From positions 1-64,000 of the forward strand of contig SWBL01000137.1 of the NCBI GenBank assembly GCA_024195585.1: DNA of 64,000 nucleotides, in the 5' to 3' direction. Shown here in pieces: positions 34,408-45,879 of this stretch. The position numbers and the translations under genes were made by a program. The notes beneath the pieces were generated by a model that was not told the DNA's origin, ran no database searches, and worked only from the letters and a program-made list of their open reading frames with translations. The stretch's first letter is position 1; every line of letters starts with the position of its first letter. Origin of the DNA: Aureobasidium sp. EXF-3400 (taxonomy: Eukaryota > Ascomycota > Dothideomycetes > Dothideales > Saccotheciaceae).

Positions 34408-34804
34408 CTAGTCGACTTCAACACCCATCTTCTTCAAGTCTGCGCGAGCGATCTCAATCTCGGCCATGAGCTCCTTGTGAGCCTCTGGGACGTCGTGGAA
34501 GGTCATGACATTGTAGCCGAGCTTGCCCAGGAGGTATGCGCCGAACGAGATGATTGCCCAGAAGGGAAGCTGCAATAGATGGTTAAGATCCTGCTTGCTT
34601 CTATGTTTTGCTTGGGAGTGGACGGAGCGTACGTAGGGAATAAGGTCCTCCTGAATCTTTGCTGGCAAGGGGATCAAGCCAAGGAACAGGGCCAGGTAGA
34701 GCTGTGAGGCATCGCGTCAGTCATCTGCAAACGGCCGTCTTTTGTTCTGAACATACAGAAGAGACCAAAAGGAAGATGGAGATGGTTTGCGTAGCCCTTG
34801 TCAT
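34408..34804 (-). CDS. DPM3: Dolichol-phosphate mannosyltransferase subunit 3
   Basis: Three exons, 34804-34757, 34701-34633 and 34569-34408, with introns of 55 nt (GTATGT...CAG) and 63 nt (GTACGC...CAG), all phase 0, give 92 aa. Two hydrophobic segments occupy the N-terminal half (ISIFLLVSSLYLALFLGLI and LPFWAIISFGAYLLGKLGY). A cytosolic acidic helix follows, with the DPM3 family motif FHDVPEAHKELMAEIEIARADL. DPM3 anchors and stabilises the catalytic subunit DPM1 in the ER membrane for dolichol-phosphate-mannose synthesis, which feeds N-glycans, O-mannosylation and GPI anchors. Its length is exactly that expected. It shares a 235-bp divergent promoter with the SmgGDS-like gene. Confidence 0.93.
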
Positions 34805-35039
34805 TTTGGCAGTGTTTGTGTCTTTGTATAGACTCGAAGAAGGGGAAAGTCAACGTTGCTGTTGTTCGCTTTGGACAAGCTCTCCTCGATCTGCTGAAAG
34901 TCCGGGGTCGAAAGCGCCAGTCGCCCTGGATTCGTCTTGGCGTTGGTTCGTCACTTCTAATTTCAGACCATGCATTTCATTTCCTCGAATCTCTGCATTT
35001 GACCTCTGACAACTCTTGTTGAGCCAGGAAGTCGGAGCC

Positions 35040-37002
35040 ATGTCTGACTTTGAGTGGGCTCAGTCTGTTTTGGACGCTGATGAGCGTCCAAGCTTGGACA
35101 ATATCGCAAAAGCACTTCAGATTCTCGCTGATTCCAGCGCTGACCCTGAGTTGAGATCACGGATGCAAGATGTTTCGTTTCAACAGCTGCTTTCGTTGTT
35201 CTCTGGACTGTCGATGAGTAACGAGCAAGAGCCGAAAGACGCAACGTTATGGAGGAATCTGCTTCGCTGTATCGGCAACATGATCGCCGACAACGGTAAG
35301 AGGAGGACACGAGTGTGTAGAGAAGCAGACGCTGACTGTTTTGGTGTTTCTATATAGACACTCGTAGAGCTGAGATAGTTGCGGATCCAACATATCTGAA
35401 GACATTAAACTCATTCTTGACATCCCCGTCGGACGCCCCTGAAACCACGATGTTAGCAGACACCACTATCAAAGTCCTCTTCAATCTATGCACCGATTAC
35501 AGTAAGTCCAGAAACGATACAGGTAAGTAAATTTTAGATGTTGATTGTCCTCAGCTCCTGCTCAAGAAGAGTGTTTTCAACAAAATGTCCATCAATCTCT
35601 GGTCTACTGCCTTGACACACAATTTACTCCTGAAGATGGTGTCTGGGGTCTTGCTCTGGATCTCACATGTATGATTGTGGAACACAAGCAAAAGTTGAAA
35701 CCAACTGAGGACTATCCTGACTTTGAAGCAAATGCGCCCGCGTTGTTGAGGCTTCCACTTGCGGAAGTTGATGCAACAGCTTTCCTCGATGCTTTGACGC
35801 TAGTTGCCGCCCGTCTTCTGGATAAGAACTTTGTACAAGCTCTCGTCGAGCACAAGCAAATCGAGCATGTCTGGAAACTGCTCAAACGTACTGAGCACAG
35901 GATGCTCAGCGATCGCGAAGCAGAGGACGAGGAAGATTACGATGAAAAGCAATATCTGCAGTTCCAGCTCGTGTTGTCTCAAGGACTGGCAGACATGACT
36001 GCTCTACCACTCTACAATGAAAAGTACGATACTTCCGACACCTTTGTACAATCCCTCTACTCGCAAACCATACCCGCGACGTCGGATCCTACATCACGGT
36101 CACCCATCGCATCCGCAGCCTGCCTGATCCTGGGAAACCTCATCACCTCTGACGAAGCAGCCATCTCACTGGCTCCGCATGTACCCATCAAAGACCTCTT
36201 TGCCGAGTTAGGTCGATCTTACGACTCTGCCTTCCTCAACGCGGCATCAGGACTACTACGCCATCTATCAACGCCCATGCAAAATCGCGAACGCTACTTT
36301 GCAGACCCCGAGTATCTGCAAGCAACCAAGCATCTCTACACAGACATCTCGCTCGAACAAGTTCAGATGGGCGGTCTTGCACTCACGCGCCAGATGCTCG
36401 CAAACATGAAGACGAGATCAGCGGCAACACTGTCAAACACCAACAACAACTTCCTCTCCACCCTGTTGACCACCTACCAAACCACCACCTCCACATCCGT
36501 AAAACTGGAATTGTCAAGACTTGCCGTCAGTTTCTTCCGCACTTTACAAGTATCTTCGGCTACAGTGTCAGAGATAGAGAACGGAGAGGATGATGCCACA
36601 AAAGCACTTTTCGACACACCAGTCAACACACCCTCGATCCTCGACCCCCTTGTCTTCAGCATCAAACACGCAGCTGAACCAGGTATCATCGGCATCCAAG
36701 CTGAAGCCTGGCTAGGTCTGAACCTCGCTGCTCGCCTCCCTTATGGTGCAAACAAGGTCGGCAATGCTTTCTCTGAAGATGAAAGCTTATTCGCGTTATT
36801 CGTCTCACGATTGGGCGGACAAGCGTCACAAGCTGTCGATGGTGAGGAAGTCAAAGACGCGCGTCCGGCATGGTTGAAGGAGAAAGAGAGGGATAACGCT
36901 GTCCTTCTCGCTGCTGAGTTGACCAAGGCTGGGGATGTGGATGAGAGCATTAAGAACAAGTTCAGGACTGCGTTACACGAGAAAGAGATCCGCATAGGCT
37001 AG
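35040..37002 (+). CDS. Armadillo-repeat protein, SmgGDS/RAP1GDS1-like
   Basis: Three exons, 35040-35295, 35358-35501 and 35555-37002, give 615 aa, close to SmgGDS length. The introns are 62 nt (GTAAGA...TAG) and 53 nt (GTAAGT...CAG). The protein is almost entirely helical. Segments have armadillo character: LRCIGNMIADNDTRRAEIVA, TTIKVLFNLCTDY, ASAACLILGNLITSDEAA, FLNAASGLLRHLS and MGGLALTRQMLANM. The pattern LGNL/IGNM..D....I is what I know from SmgGDS, a chaperone and exchange factor for small GTPases with polybasic tails. A charged linker (REAEDEEDYDEKQYLQ) sits in the middle. The family call rests on pattern, length and my memory of fungal homologues. Another armadillo protein is possible. 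Confidence 0.65.
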
Positions 37003-37361
37003 TCAAAAGGAGTTTCAGAAACTTGCGGTGGATCACCTAGAAAGGTGTGGTATATCGAGTTCTTACCATATCCGTCTACCAAATCTGATCAGAGTTGAAT
37101 TCAATATAATTCCAACAGTGTTACAGATGTAGTCAGGGTGGTCCCCCAAACATGCACTTCTAGACCCTGATGACGTATAGGTGATTCCATGAGGTAGATC
37201 AAATAAACATCAACTCGTCTTTGTTCTTTACTCGACATATTGAATCATCTAGACAGCAACAAGGGTAATCGAATCAACAAAAGCGCCTTTCTGACACAAA
37301 TCGAAAAAGACAATCCATCAGTTTCTTACCCGAACTGTAATCCAGAACCCTCATCACTATC
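37003..37361. other. Intergenic region
   Basis: This stretch lies between two plus-strand genes and holds the 3' UTR of the SmgGDS-like gene and the promoter of the GFA gene. No further feature is seen. Confidence 0.4.
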
Positions 37362-37828
37362 ATGTCAACTACAACAACCGGCCGCTGCCTCTGCGGAAAA
37401 GTCCAAGTAAATCGTCCCCTTCCTTTCCTCTCCCACTTCTAACACACCAAAAGGTCACTGTAACATCCGCACCCCTCCTCACCTTCCCAACCCTCTGCTG
37501 CTCCTGCACAAACTGCAAACGCCGCTCCGGAGGCATAGCCTCTTACGCCTTCATAATCCCCTCTGAGCACGTCTCCATCTCAGGCTCAACCCACAAATCC
37601 TACCAAGATCCCGATACTGGCAGTGGTAAACCAATGACCAGGACTATGTGTACAGAATGTGGAAGTCCTGTGTGTATTATTGAGGCAGCTAGCCCGGACA
37701 GCAGGTGTTTGCAGTATGGTTTGTTTGCTGGAGAGGTGGAGCTGCCGAGGCCGGAGGTGGAGTTTTTTGGGAGGGATAGAGTTGTTTGGGTTCCGGAGAT
37801 GGGGAAGGATGTTAAGGATACACTTTAA
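37362..37828 (+). CDS. GFA/CENP-V-domain protein (glutathione-dependent formaldehyde-activating type)
   Basis: Two exons, 37362-37406 and 37454-37828, with a 47-nt intron (GTAAAT...AAG) give 139 aa. Zinc-binding motifs of the GFA fold are in order: GRCLCGKVQ near residue 7, CCSCTNCKRRSGG near 29-41, and MCTECGSPVC near 75. The C-terminal half includes SRCLQYGLFAG and the aromatic VEFFGRDRVVWVPE. Bacterial Gfa was described as condensing formaldehyde with glutathione. The numerous fungal paralogues are mostly untested. It lies just outside the catabolic cluster and may be unrelated to it. The short first exon is supported by the GRCxCG motif it completes. Confidence 0.88.
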
Positions 37829-38206
37829 ATGGTCATGATTAGAGCGAGAAATTGAACATGGTTTGAATCGAGTAGGATATAGTTGGGAGTCTGGAGAGAG
37901 GCAGTCGTAGGGAAAAAGCAGCAGTCTACCTGAAAGCATCAAATCATAACCAGAAAGAGTCAGAGTTGAGTTCATGCGGGACCAATCAGAAGAAGGCAGG
38001 TCAAGGATCCAACTTGAGGACTGGTCCTGACGCTCTTGAATTTTTTCGGCATCTAAACAAAGCTTTTCATTCCATAGAGTGTAGAGTCTGTTCCTCATAT
38101 CGGCATTACAACAACCTTCAACACCAAGATCCTCCCCGTATGCTATACTGAACAATATCGCGATTCCTGATCGACAATCTCTCACATCGTAATATAGTAC
38201 AGAAGA
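37829..38206. other. Convergent intergenic region
   Basis: These 378 bp lie between the stop codons of the GFA gene (+) and the zinc-finger regulator (-). They should contain two 3' UTRs. No gene or repeat is seen. Confidence 0.4.
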
Positions 38207-41200
38207 TCAAGAACTGGGCTCGAGCACCGCAAGCCTCAATCCTTCCATGAGTTCGAGCAGATTCTCGACCAACGGCGGCGATGATCTTGACGGTCTTCCA
38301 TTCATCCTGAACACGTCCATAAGCACACCCATCACAGTGCCAGAATCTGTCAATAGAACGTGAGTGCCACCGGGATCGCCAACTGTTCTTTTGATGGCAG
38401 CTTGTCCTTTGTTCAGATTGATGAATCTCTGCGCGCCACTGCTGTCGGTCTCGTCCAACATTGCAACGCTTTCACCACGTCTTGCGTTACCGATGGAGTC
38501 GAGGGCGCTTTCTGTGAGCGCGACATTTGAGATTACACCATACGACCACAAAGCTAGACCAGCCTGTGGTATAGTCAGTATATTGTTCGGATGATTGGTG
38601 GCATATGCACCCTCGTGTACGTACCTGATACAGCACCACCGCGTGGAAGTCTCGTAGACATCCAGTTGGTATTTTCCTGGCCGCCGCTACGATCTGAGCG
38701 GCGTGGTAAACGCCTTGACGGGCACTTGATGACTTGGCCCATTCCTGCAGCAATGGGAATACTCTTCTTGCTTCGGAATGCCCTTCGGCTCCAGCAAAGA
38801 GATGCATCTCCTCCAGAGAGATGTGTAGATGCATGAGTAGCAGCTCAAGCGAGAGGGTCATGGCGACATTGGCGTGAGAACTCATCTTTACGCAGTCGAG
38901 TAATTTTGTCAATTCGGTCAGACGTGAAGACAGAAGCAAGTTCGAATTGCTCCATGAACTGGCATGACCTCTGCTAATGGAACACATCTGTCGATACTCC
39001 CAGATTAGTCGCCAGGCGGCACTGAGCAGTGCCTGGCTCGCCGTCGTCTCGTCGAACATGTCATGTCCTTCGCCAAGAAGCTCAACGTCTTGCAAGAGAT
39101 CAGTAAGAGACGGCTCTCGCTGTTTGTGTTGGTCCATGGACATGTATGTCTGCTTCCACTTCTCAGCGGTCGCTGCGAGCCACAGGCTTCCTGCTTCTGG
39201 CAGTGGTAAACCTAGCTCTGCATACGATATTAAAGGGTTGGTGAATAGCGTGATCGATTGTCGAGTGTCGTATTCGAACAGGTAGAAGACCAGCCTCTTT
39301 CGCATTTCCTGCTTGGCCCAGGCGTGCCACTTGTCTTCAAGGACCTTGCCGACGTCTGTGGAATATGGGACGATGGCCTCATATGCAGATCTGCGGAACC
39401 AGCCTCTGCGGCGGCACATGGTAAGATATGGTTGAAGGAAGCTCTCCGCGATTTCCATCTTACGAGAATTACCAGACCACAAACCTGAGCTCAAGCCTAT
39501 GCCGAGTGAAGTGACGCACTCGACATCGCCGATGAGTGTGTTGTCCCTCTCGATATTTTGTGGCACACCAACTCGGACGACTTCCATCAGTGCAAATCCC
39601 ATCTTTCTCAAACTAATATCTGGAGCTAATGTAGCTCCACCCACTATCATCGCAGCTACCAACTCCGGCCTCGCGTTATTCGGTCGGAATGTTGGTAGAT
39701 GAATCATTCGATTGGATATTGCTGTTTTCGACGAGAGGAAGTATTGTAGTAAGCTGTCCAGAAGTTCGAGCGATGGGAATGATTGCATAGTTTTTTGGAG
39801 TGTATCCGCGTTTGAGGAGGACATGAAGAGTGCCATGATACGATCGCGCATGGTGTACGAAAGCATCTCAGAGGTCACTCTCCGTTGGACAGGTAATCGC
39901 TTGCTGGTGTCGCCACTTGGCAGGGATATGTTTTGCTGATCGTTCATGCCACGATCTTGTGTGACTGGACGGAAACGCCATGTTGAAGTCTTCTGTAACG
40001 ACTCAACACCAAGAGCTGATGGTGGCTCGCTGGCTGACCCCGGTACCGATCGTGCAGTTTCTGGAGTTTCCACAAAAGATGCAAACGGTATCTCATGGTT
40101 GTATCCGTCCAAAAAGTTGAGATCGAGGTCGTTCAGTTCAAGGTCGGTATTCGCACCAAAATCGAAGACGTTTCGTGGTGTCCATGTACCTGGTATGTGC
40201 TCTCCCGAACCAGTTTGTCGAGGGAACGGATCTCCGCCAATAATGCTCTGTAGGAAGTCGTGTAAGAAACTCCCATCATGATCGTTGGCAGGTACCGACA
40301 CGTGGCCTGGAGTTTGTTGAGTTAGCGACGGATCCACCATCCTTTCATCCGTCCTCGGTGTTGTTATGTTGATCATGGGCTCCGTCAAGGGCTGATAGAG
40401 TCTAGGAGGCTCCATGAAAGAAGCGGATAGACCTCCATCATCATGGCCATTACTGCCATGGTTCATCGAATGGTCCATTGAAGTGCTCATCGAATGGTCC
40501 ATTGAAGGGTTCATCGAAGGCATATCGGACGGCATGACAATGGGTTCACTTGCAAAGGCCAAAAGGTCTCGAGCAACTGCTTCCTTGTCCGGAGGTGGTG
40601 GAGACTGCTGGTAGACACAGGTGATCTGCTTTTTGTTGCACCTTGTGCATGGCTTTTGCTCATCGCAGCGAATATGCAGCTCGGCGCAAGCTTCACACGC
40701 TTTGCTTACGCGCCCTTGACGATTTGGTGCAGGGGCATTTGCTGACTGTTCGCCTCGAGCCTCATGGCCAGCCACATGGCGTTTGAGGAGGTCGCTGATA
40801 CATTGTCAGCTGTTTGTCTCTCACGATGCTATTGGAAGCTACAGAATGCACAATCGTTTTCCAAAGCAGAAGTATAGCCACAGAGATAATCTTGAGATCA
40901 ACTCTCTCTATGGACATCACTCCGGAATGGTGAGCATTGTGACAGTCTATAGCTACACCTTGAACAGGCTTTAGCTTGCAAGGAGAATGTAATTCACTTA
41001 CGCTCTAGCAAAGCTCTTGTTGCATGTTTGACAAAGATATGGCTTCTCCTACAGGACAAGGCGTCAGCATTGAACGCGAATTTTGGCGACGACACGCGTT
41101 GCAGGCTTTGGCACCGGCGGAGGCAAGACTGACTTTGGTATGCAGACGGACATGCCTCGCAAGATGATCCACGCGTGAATAACTCTTTCTACAATCACCA

Positions 41201-41331
41201 CATTGAAACAACTTGGATGATTCTGTAGGTGTCTGCTCTGAGGTTTCGTCCCGGGGGCGTTTACCCAGTACTGATGGTGGGGAAGGGTTCTCCATCGGTT
41301 CGTCGTAATTGCAACAACCAGGAGATATCAT
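38207..41331 (-). CDS. Transcription factor with two C2H2 fingers and a Zn2Cys6 cluster
   Basis: Four exons, 41331-41134, 41048-41002, 40794-38625 and 38563-38207, give 923 aa. The introns are 85 nt (GTCAGT...TAG), 207 nt (GTAAGT...CAG) and 61 nt (GTACGT...CAG). The first C2H2 finger spans residues 44-64 (C44, C47, H60, H64). The second is reconstituted across exons 1-3 (C72, C75, H88, H92) and contains CQTCNKSFARADLLKRH. A Zn2Cys6 cluster follows with Cys 115, 118, 125, 131, 134 and 141. Met/Ser/His-rich low complexity comes next. The large C-terminal part has the look of the fungal-specific regulatory domain (MRKRLVFYLFEYDTRQSITL, SAAWRLIWEYRQMCSISRGH). ATGs at 41331 and 41295 are both possible starts. 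It sits at the edge of the catabolic cluster and is the best candidate for its regulator. Confidence 0.88.
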
Positions 41332-41673
41332 GTCATGTAGCACCACGGCAGGACAGGTGGACAATGTGGAGATAAAACAGAGGAGCCCGATTCTGAGCTC
41401 TCGCTGTCCGCGTCTCCCCTCATCTCGCCAGTTGATTGCTTGTGGATCGGCTGATCAATCACTCCGCCTCGAAGCGCAACGCTCGGGTTTGTGGCGTCCC
41501 GATGCGCTCCTTCCTCCACTTCCCGACCCCTCGCACTTTCGCAGACCCCGCAGCAGCCGAAGCATGCACCGCGAAGATGTGATTGTTGTTGAACAAAAAG
41601 GCAAGCTCCAACTTTTCGAGCCAAGGTACGTAGACCCTTCCTTTTTATTTTCTATACTCGTCATTGTTGCAAG
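41332..41673. promoter_or_regulatory. Divergent promoter, regulator / CocE-type hydrolase
   Basis: These 342 bp separate the head-to-head regulator and hydrolase genes. The shared position would allow co-regulation. No repeated motif is clear beyond scattered CCG/CGG triplets. Confidence 0.4.
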
Positions 41674-43508
41674 ATGCCTAACAAGATCCAAGAGCTCCAC
41701 ACTGTGGACGACAAGTCTTTCGATTATGTCTATGAGCAGAATGCCACTGTAAAGCTGAGGTCAAGCGAAGGCTTGGTTCGTGTCAATGTTTACCGACCAA
41801 AGACCTCGGAGAAGGTTCCTGTTCTGATTACCTACGGACCGTATGTGAATGACATTAAACTATTCAGGATTGACAGAAGCTAACAACAGACAGTTACGGA
41901 AAGGACATTCCATATGCCGATTTCCACGCAAAGAGCTACTCAGAAGTCAACCCCGAGCACAAGTCAGAGCACTCGGCATGGGAGACTCCTGACCCTGCTT
42001 TCTGGACCAAGAATGGATACGCAGTAGTCCGTGCCGATGAGCGTGGATTGGGCCAATCTCCTGGTTTGCTTGACACCATGTCCAGAGGTACTTCAGAAGC
42101 CTTCTTTGATGTAGTAGAGTGGGCTGCAGAGCAAGAGTGGTCGTCTGGAAAGGTCGGCCTCCTTGGTATCAGTTACTTCGCCGGATCTCAATGGCGTGTG
42201 GCTGCTAGAAACCCCAAGGGTCTCTCTGCTATCGTCCCTTGGGAGGGCATGTCAGATTACTACAGAGACAGATGCCGCCACGGTGGTATCTTGTCCAACC
42301 AGTTCATCAGATTTTGGTGGAACCGTCAAATCATCACCAACCAGTATGGACGACCAGGCCGCAAAGCAAGCAACTGGGGTCCAGACACGATCGAGGGTGA
42401 CCTCTCGGATGAGGAAAGAGCTGCCAACAGACAGGATCAGAACATCGACAACCAAAACAACTACTACCGCGACGATCCCTACTACGCTTCGAAAGAGTAC
42501 GATATGGGTGACATCAAGGTTCCCATGCTCTCAGTCGCCAACTGGGGCGGTATCCTACTCCATCTTCGCGGAAACATCGAGGGCTTCGCCCACGCTGGTT
42601 CTGAATTCAAGTACCTTCGCTGTATCACCGGACGTCACGATCTTCCTTTCTACTACAGCGAAGAGGTCGAGATCCAACGCAGCTTCTTGGATGCCTTCCT
42701 CAAGGGCGAGGACAGAGTCGGCTGGGCCACCAAGGGCAAGGTCCCTATGGTAGACATGGTCCTCCGCAAGGGCGATGTCGGCTTCAACGATTCCAAGGCA
42801 GAGCAGACCTACCCCAGAAGACAAGAGAACGAATGGCCAATTGCCAGAACACAATATACAAACTACTACCTCACATCCGAGAAGGAGCTCGTCACATCCA
42901 CACCCTCAGGAACTGCCAAACTTGGCTACAGAGCCTTGGGCACGCTTGACAAGCCTGAGGTGATGCAATTCACCACCCCTGCTTTCGAGAAAGAGACAGA
43001 GATCACTGGACACATCACAGCTCGCCTCAACGTCTCCCTGACTCCCGATACCACTGGCCCCACACCTACCGATATCGATCTCTTCGTCACCCTCAGGCAC
43101 ATCTCTCCTGAGGGCAAGGAAGTCTTCTACACAGGAACCGCTGGTGATCCTGTACCGCTCTGCAAGGGTTGGCTTCGTGTATCAATGCGCAAGACCAACC
43201 CCGAGCACTACAAGCACCGCTCTTACCTCCCCCACAGAGATTACCTCAGCACTGACAAGCTACCTGTCATTCCCGGAGAGGTATACCCCGTCGATATCGA
43301 GGTTTGGCCCACTAACGTCGTCGTTGACAAGGGTGGCAAGATCATCTTCGAGGTTTCCAGTGGTGACACTCAGGGATCCGGTATCTTTGGTCACAACGAC
43401 TCTGTCGATCGATCCGAAGAGAAGCTTAAGGGTACAAACTTTGTCCACTTCAGCGACAAGTTCGTCAACTACGTTACTCTTCCCATCATTCCTCCTAAGG
43501 AAGAGTAG
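41674..43508 (+). CDS. CocE/NonD-type alpha/beta hydrolase (X-Pro dipeptidyl-peptidase S15 family)
   Basis: Two exons, 41674-41840 and 41894-43508, with a 53-nt intron (GTATGT...CAG, phase 2) restoring TYGPYGKDIPY, give 593 aa. The N-terminal part has the S15/CocE pattern: VRVNVYRPKTSEKVPVLI, VVRADERGLGQSPG, EAFFDVVEWAAEQEW. The nucleophile elbow is GLLGISYFAGSQW, with Ser at about residue 160. CITGRHDLPFY carries the likely acid/base region. The C-terminal beta-rich PepX_C-like domain begins near VMQFTTPAFEKETEITGHI. No signal peptide is seen, so it is probably cytosolic. Family members hydrolyse esters, amides or acyl-prolyl bonds. Next to ring-opening and hydroxylating enzymes, an ester or lactone substrate is likely here. 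Confidence 0.88.
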
Positions 43509-43892
43509 ACGCTTTATGGCTGAGGTGTTTATTGGATTTAGAAGGCAAATAGATATCCCATTTTGTAGCGTATCAACAGCATGCATTTTCCCTCTGACCT
43601 ATAATGAATTGTGCAACTCGGAAGTGATCTGTAGATATCCTACTCGAAAGTGATCTCTCGCAAGCTTCGTACTTCGAACTCTGTCTTCGACATGCGAGCC
43701 TCGTTGACTACCTATCGTATGTCACAATTGGGGTCAAACGTCAGGACCTTGTGATCACGGACACATTGCTTCTTGTGATGCAAGATTCATTATAGATTTG
43801 GGGAGAAATGTGGTGTTGAAATAATGGCAGTCTCATATACGGAATTCTGGATATCATAAAATCGGAAATGTGAAATAGATCTAAGCGCATAC
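43509..43892. other. Convergent intergenic region
   Basis: This stretch separates the stop codons of the hydrolase (+) and the dioxygenase (-). It presumably holds two 3' UTRs. No gene is seen. Confidence 0.4.
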
Positions 43893-44866
43893 TCAAGCGG
43901 CAGCGCGAACGCTCCTGCTTCCTTGCCAGTTGCCAATTGTGAACTGAGAGTTGCACATGTTCTGGAGTTCCCAGGTCTCGGCACCCAAAACACCTCCTTG
44001 CTCTTCCAAGTCTTCCCAATCGCCAGCAGCACCAGCACAGAAGCATGCTGCCATGAAGTGATCATCAGTACCGTGAGCTTCACGGTAATGGTAGTGCTTC
44101 ATCAAACGCGTCATGGCTCTACGAAGAGCAGGACCTTGGGTTTGTGTCATGACATCTTCCACGGCCTGTCTGAACTCCAAAAGAGACTGCTCTGGGGGAG
44201 CGACTTGAGCAAAGTTGTCTCTGTGCTTCACCATGGGCCACCAAACGTTGCGGTAGAGGTTGTGAACAGCGCCTCCGGTGCCGACGATCAGATAGCCTTC
44301 CTTTCTCAGTGATCGCAATGATGAGCCGACTTTCATGTGGTAGTGGGGGTCGTAGAAAGCGTTCATGCTGACAATTGTGGTGGGAGGGCAGCCGTTGGGG
44401 AACATTCGGATCAGAATCAGGTATGTGTCGTGGATCCAATCGAAACTGGCATCCTTTTCTGCGTTGAAGCCTGCCTTGAGAAGCAAGTCCAGTACGCGAT
44501 CGGCTGTAGGCAAGTCCGGGTTGAGTTCATAGTCGACGTATTTTGAAGGGTGGACATATGCCACGGGACTCTTGTTGGGTTTGGGGTTGGCTGAAACCAT
44601 GATCTTGTCGCCTCTGGCGTCCCAATGTGCTCCCTGAAAATTGTTAGTACGCGAACTGCGTTTTGAATCCACACGAAACTTACCATCATGACCACACCCT
44701 TGATACCATGTGCCAAAGCTTCATCACCGCACTTCTTCCAGTAATCGCCGCTGGTCGACTCCTCGCCCAGCATCATGGTCGAGCCATGGCTGAAAAAGTG
44801 AACTGGTGTGAGACCTGCTCCTGTCAGTTTCTATACGGCCCTCTCCTGGTGATTCAACATACCCAT
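43893..44866 (-). CDS. Class III extradiol (LigB/DODA-like) ring-cleavage dioxygenase
   Basis: Three exons, 44866-44863 (only 4 nt), 44820-44684 and 44633-43893, give 293 aa. The introns are 42 nt (GTATGT...CAG) and 50 nt (GTAAGT...CAG). The protein then starts MGAGLTPVHFFSHGST, with the family N-terminal metal-ligand His in FFSHG. VVMMGAHWDARGDKI carries a second conserved His. FDWIHDTYLILIRMFP, MNAFYDPHYHMKVG and EGYLIVGTGGAVHNLYRN are further landmarks. Family members use Fe(II), or zinc in the plant DODA structure, to open catecholic rings. The protein ends ADWED-like and GAETWELQN as in fungal members. The tiny first exon is required to reach an ATG upstream of the conserved HFFSHG. If it is wrong, the start would be the internal ATG at 44776, which would remove that motif. 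Confidence 0.88.
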
Positions 44867-45251
44867 TGTGATAAATTATTTGCTGTATGTAAGCGATATG
44901 CGATCGGTCGAGCGAAGGAAGAGTGGGTACAAATCAAGAAGATAATACGCTCTGGAGTACATTACGGTGGTACAAGCATGCGGCAATGGGGTCCCGGGGC
45001 ATGATTGTCGCTGTGGCGGGTGTCAGACCATCTCATCGGGATGTGGACCACATACCGAAAGTGCATCCCATGGGGATGCGTGCGGGGGACCTCCGTTGCA
45101 GTTTCCCTGATCCAGACCGTCTCTCGAAGATCCGCAATCCGAGACTCTCAGGCTAAAGAATTACCTCTGGTCATCTCGTCTGCCTCCGGCGCCTTTTGCT
45201 ATAACACACTCCCCATCATCGTCGTCGTCGCCCTCAAAATCAACCACAACC
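44867..45251. promoter_or_regulatory. Divergent promoter, dioxygenase / 45252 gene, with CCG-N4-CCG site
   Basis: These 385 bp lie between two head-to-head genes. At 45131-45141 the sequence TCCGCAATCCG holds two CCG triplets four bases apart. A near-identical site lies at 46750-46760 in the next divergent promoter. Direct CCG triplets are the kind of half-site Zn2Cys6 regulators read. The link to the cluster regulator is inference. Confidence 0.35.
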
Positions 45252-45682
45252 ATGTCGGTCACACTCACCGAAAACCGAACAGTCTACTCGTTGGGCAGAA
45301 CGCTCGCCGACTACGACTTGCAACACAGCGGCGAAGAAAACGACGTCTCAGATGCTCCCAACTCTCGTCCTGCACCGCAAGAAACCGGCAACAACCCAGC
45401 AGATTGGGCAGACAACTTCCGCCGAGTTCCAGACTACCGCCCTGTCGATTACGATCTTGACTTTGCTTACCGCGATACCACACAAAACGGCATCGAGCGA
45501 GCTTTCATTTGGAACATGTTCAGTGGAATTGTTCTCACATCGGTATGGAGTTCTGTTCTATCTGGAACGGTAGGATCTGACATGCTGACATTAATGTGTA
45601 GGCGACGAACAGAATTTGGAGGGCTACTGGAGGAAAGTTGAACAACACATACTTCCGTTGGCAGGTTGGAGGAGAGCATTAA
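45252..45682 (+). CDS. Small protein of unknown function inside the catabolic cluster
   Basis: Two exons, 45252-45542 and 45602-45682, with a 59-nt intron (GTATGG...TAG, phase 0) give 123 aa. The N-terminal two thirds are polar and acidic (DYDLQHSGEENDVSDAPNSR, then NFRRVPDYRPVDYDLDFAYR). A short hydrophobic patch (AFIWNMFSGIVLTSATN) spans the splice junction. The tail is basic and aromatic (RIWRATGGKLNNTYFRWQV). There is no signal peptide and no family I recognise. Without splicing, the frame reads on to a worse C-terminus. It could be a small organelle membrane protein unrelated to catabolism, or an accessory factor. Confidence 0.7.
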
Positions 45683-45879
45683 GTGGAATTTTGTATTGCA
45701 CTGGAGTTATAATTTTTGCGGCGTTTGGATCTCGATACACATGTTCAATCAACCCTCTTCTTATTATACCATATCTTCCATCTCGTCTCTAGAACACAAA
45801 TAGTGGGATGTAGTGAACCTTGTTCTTTCTAAAGTATTGGTATAATGAACTTGATTTATCTAGATGACTTCTTGGTCGT

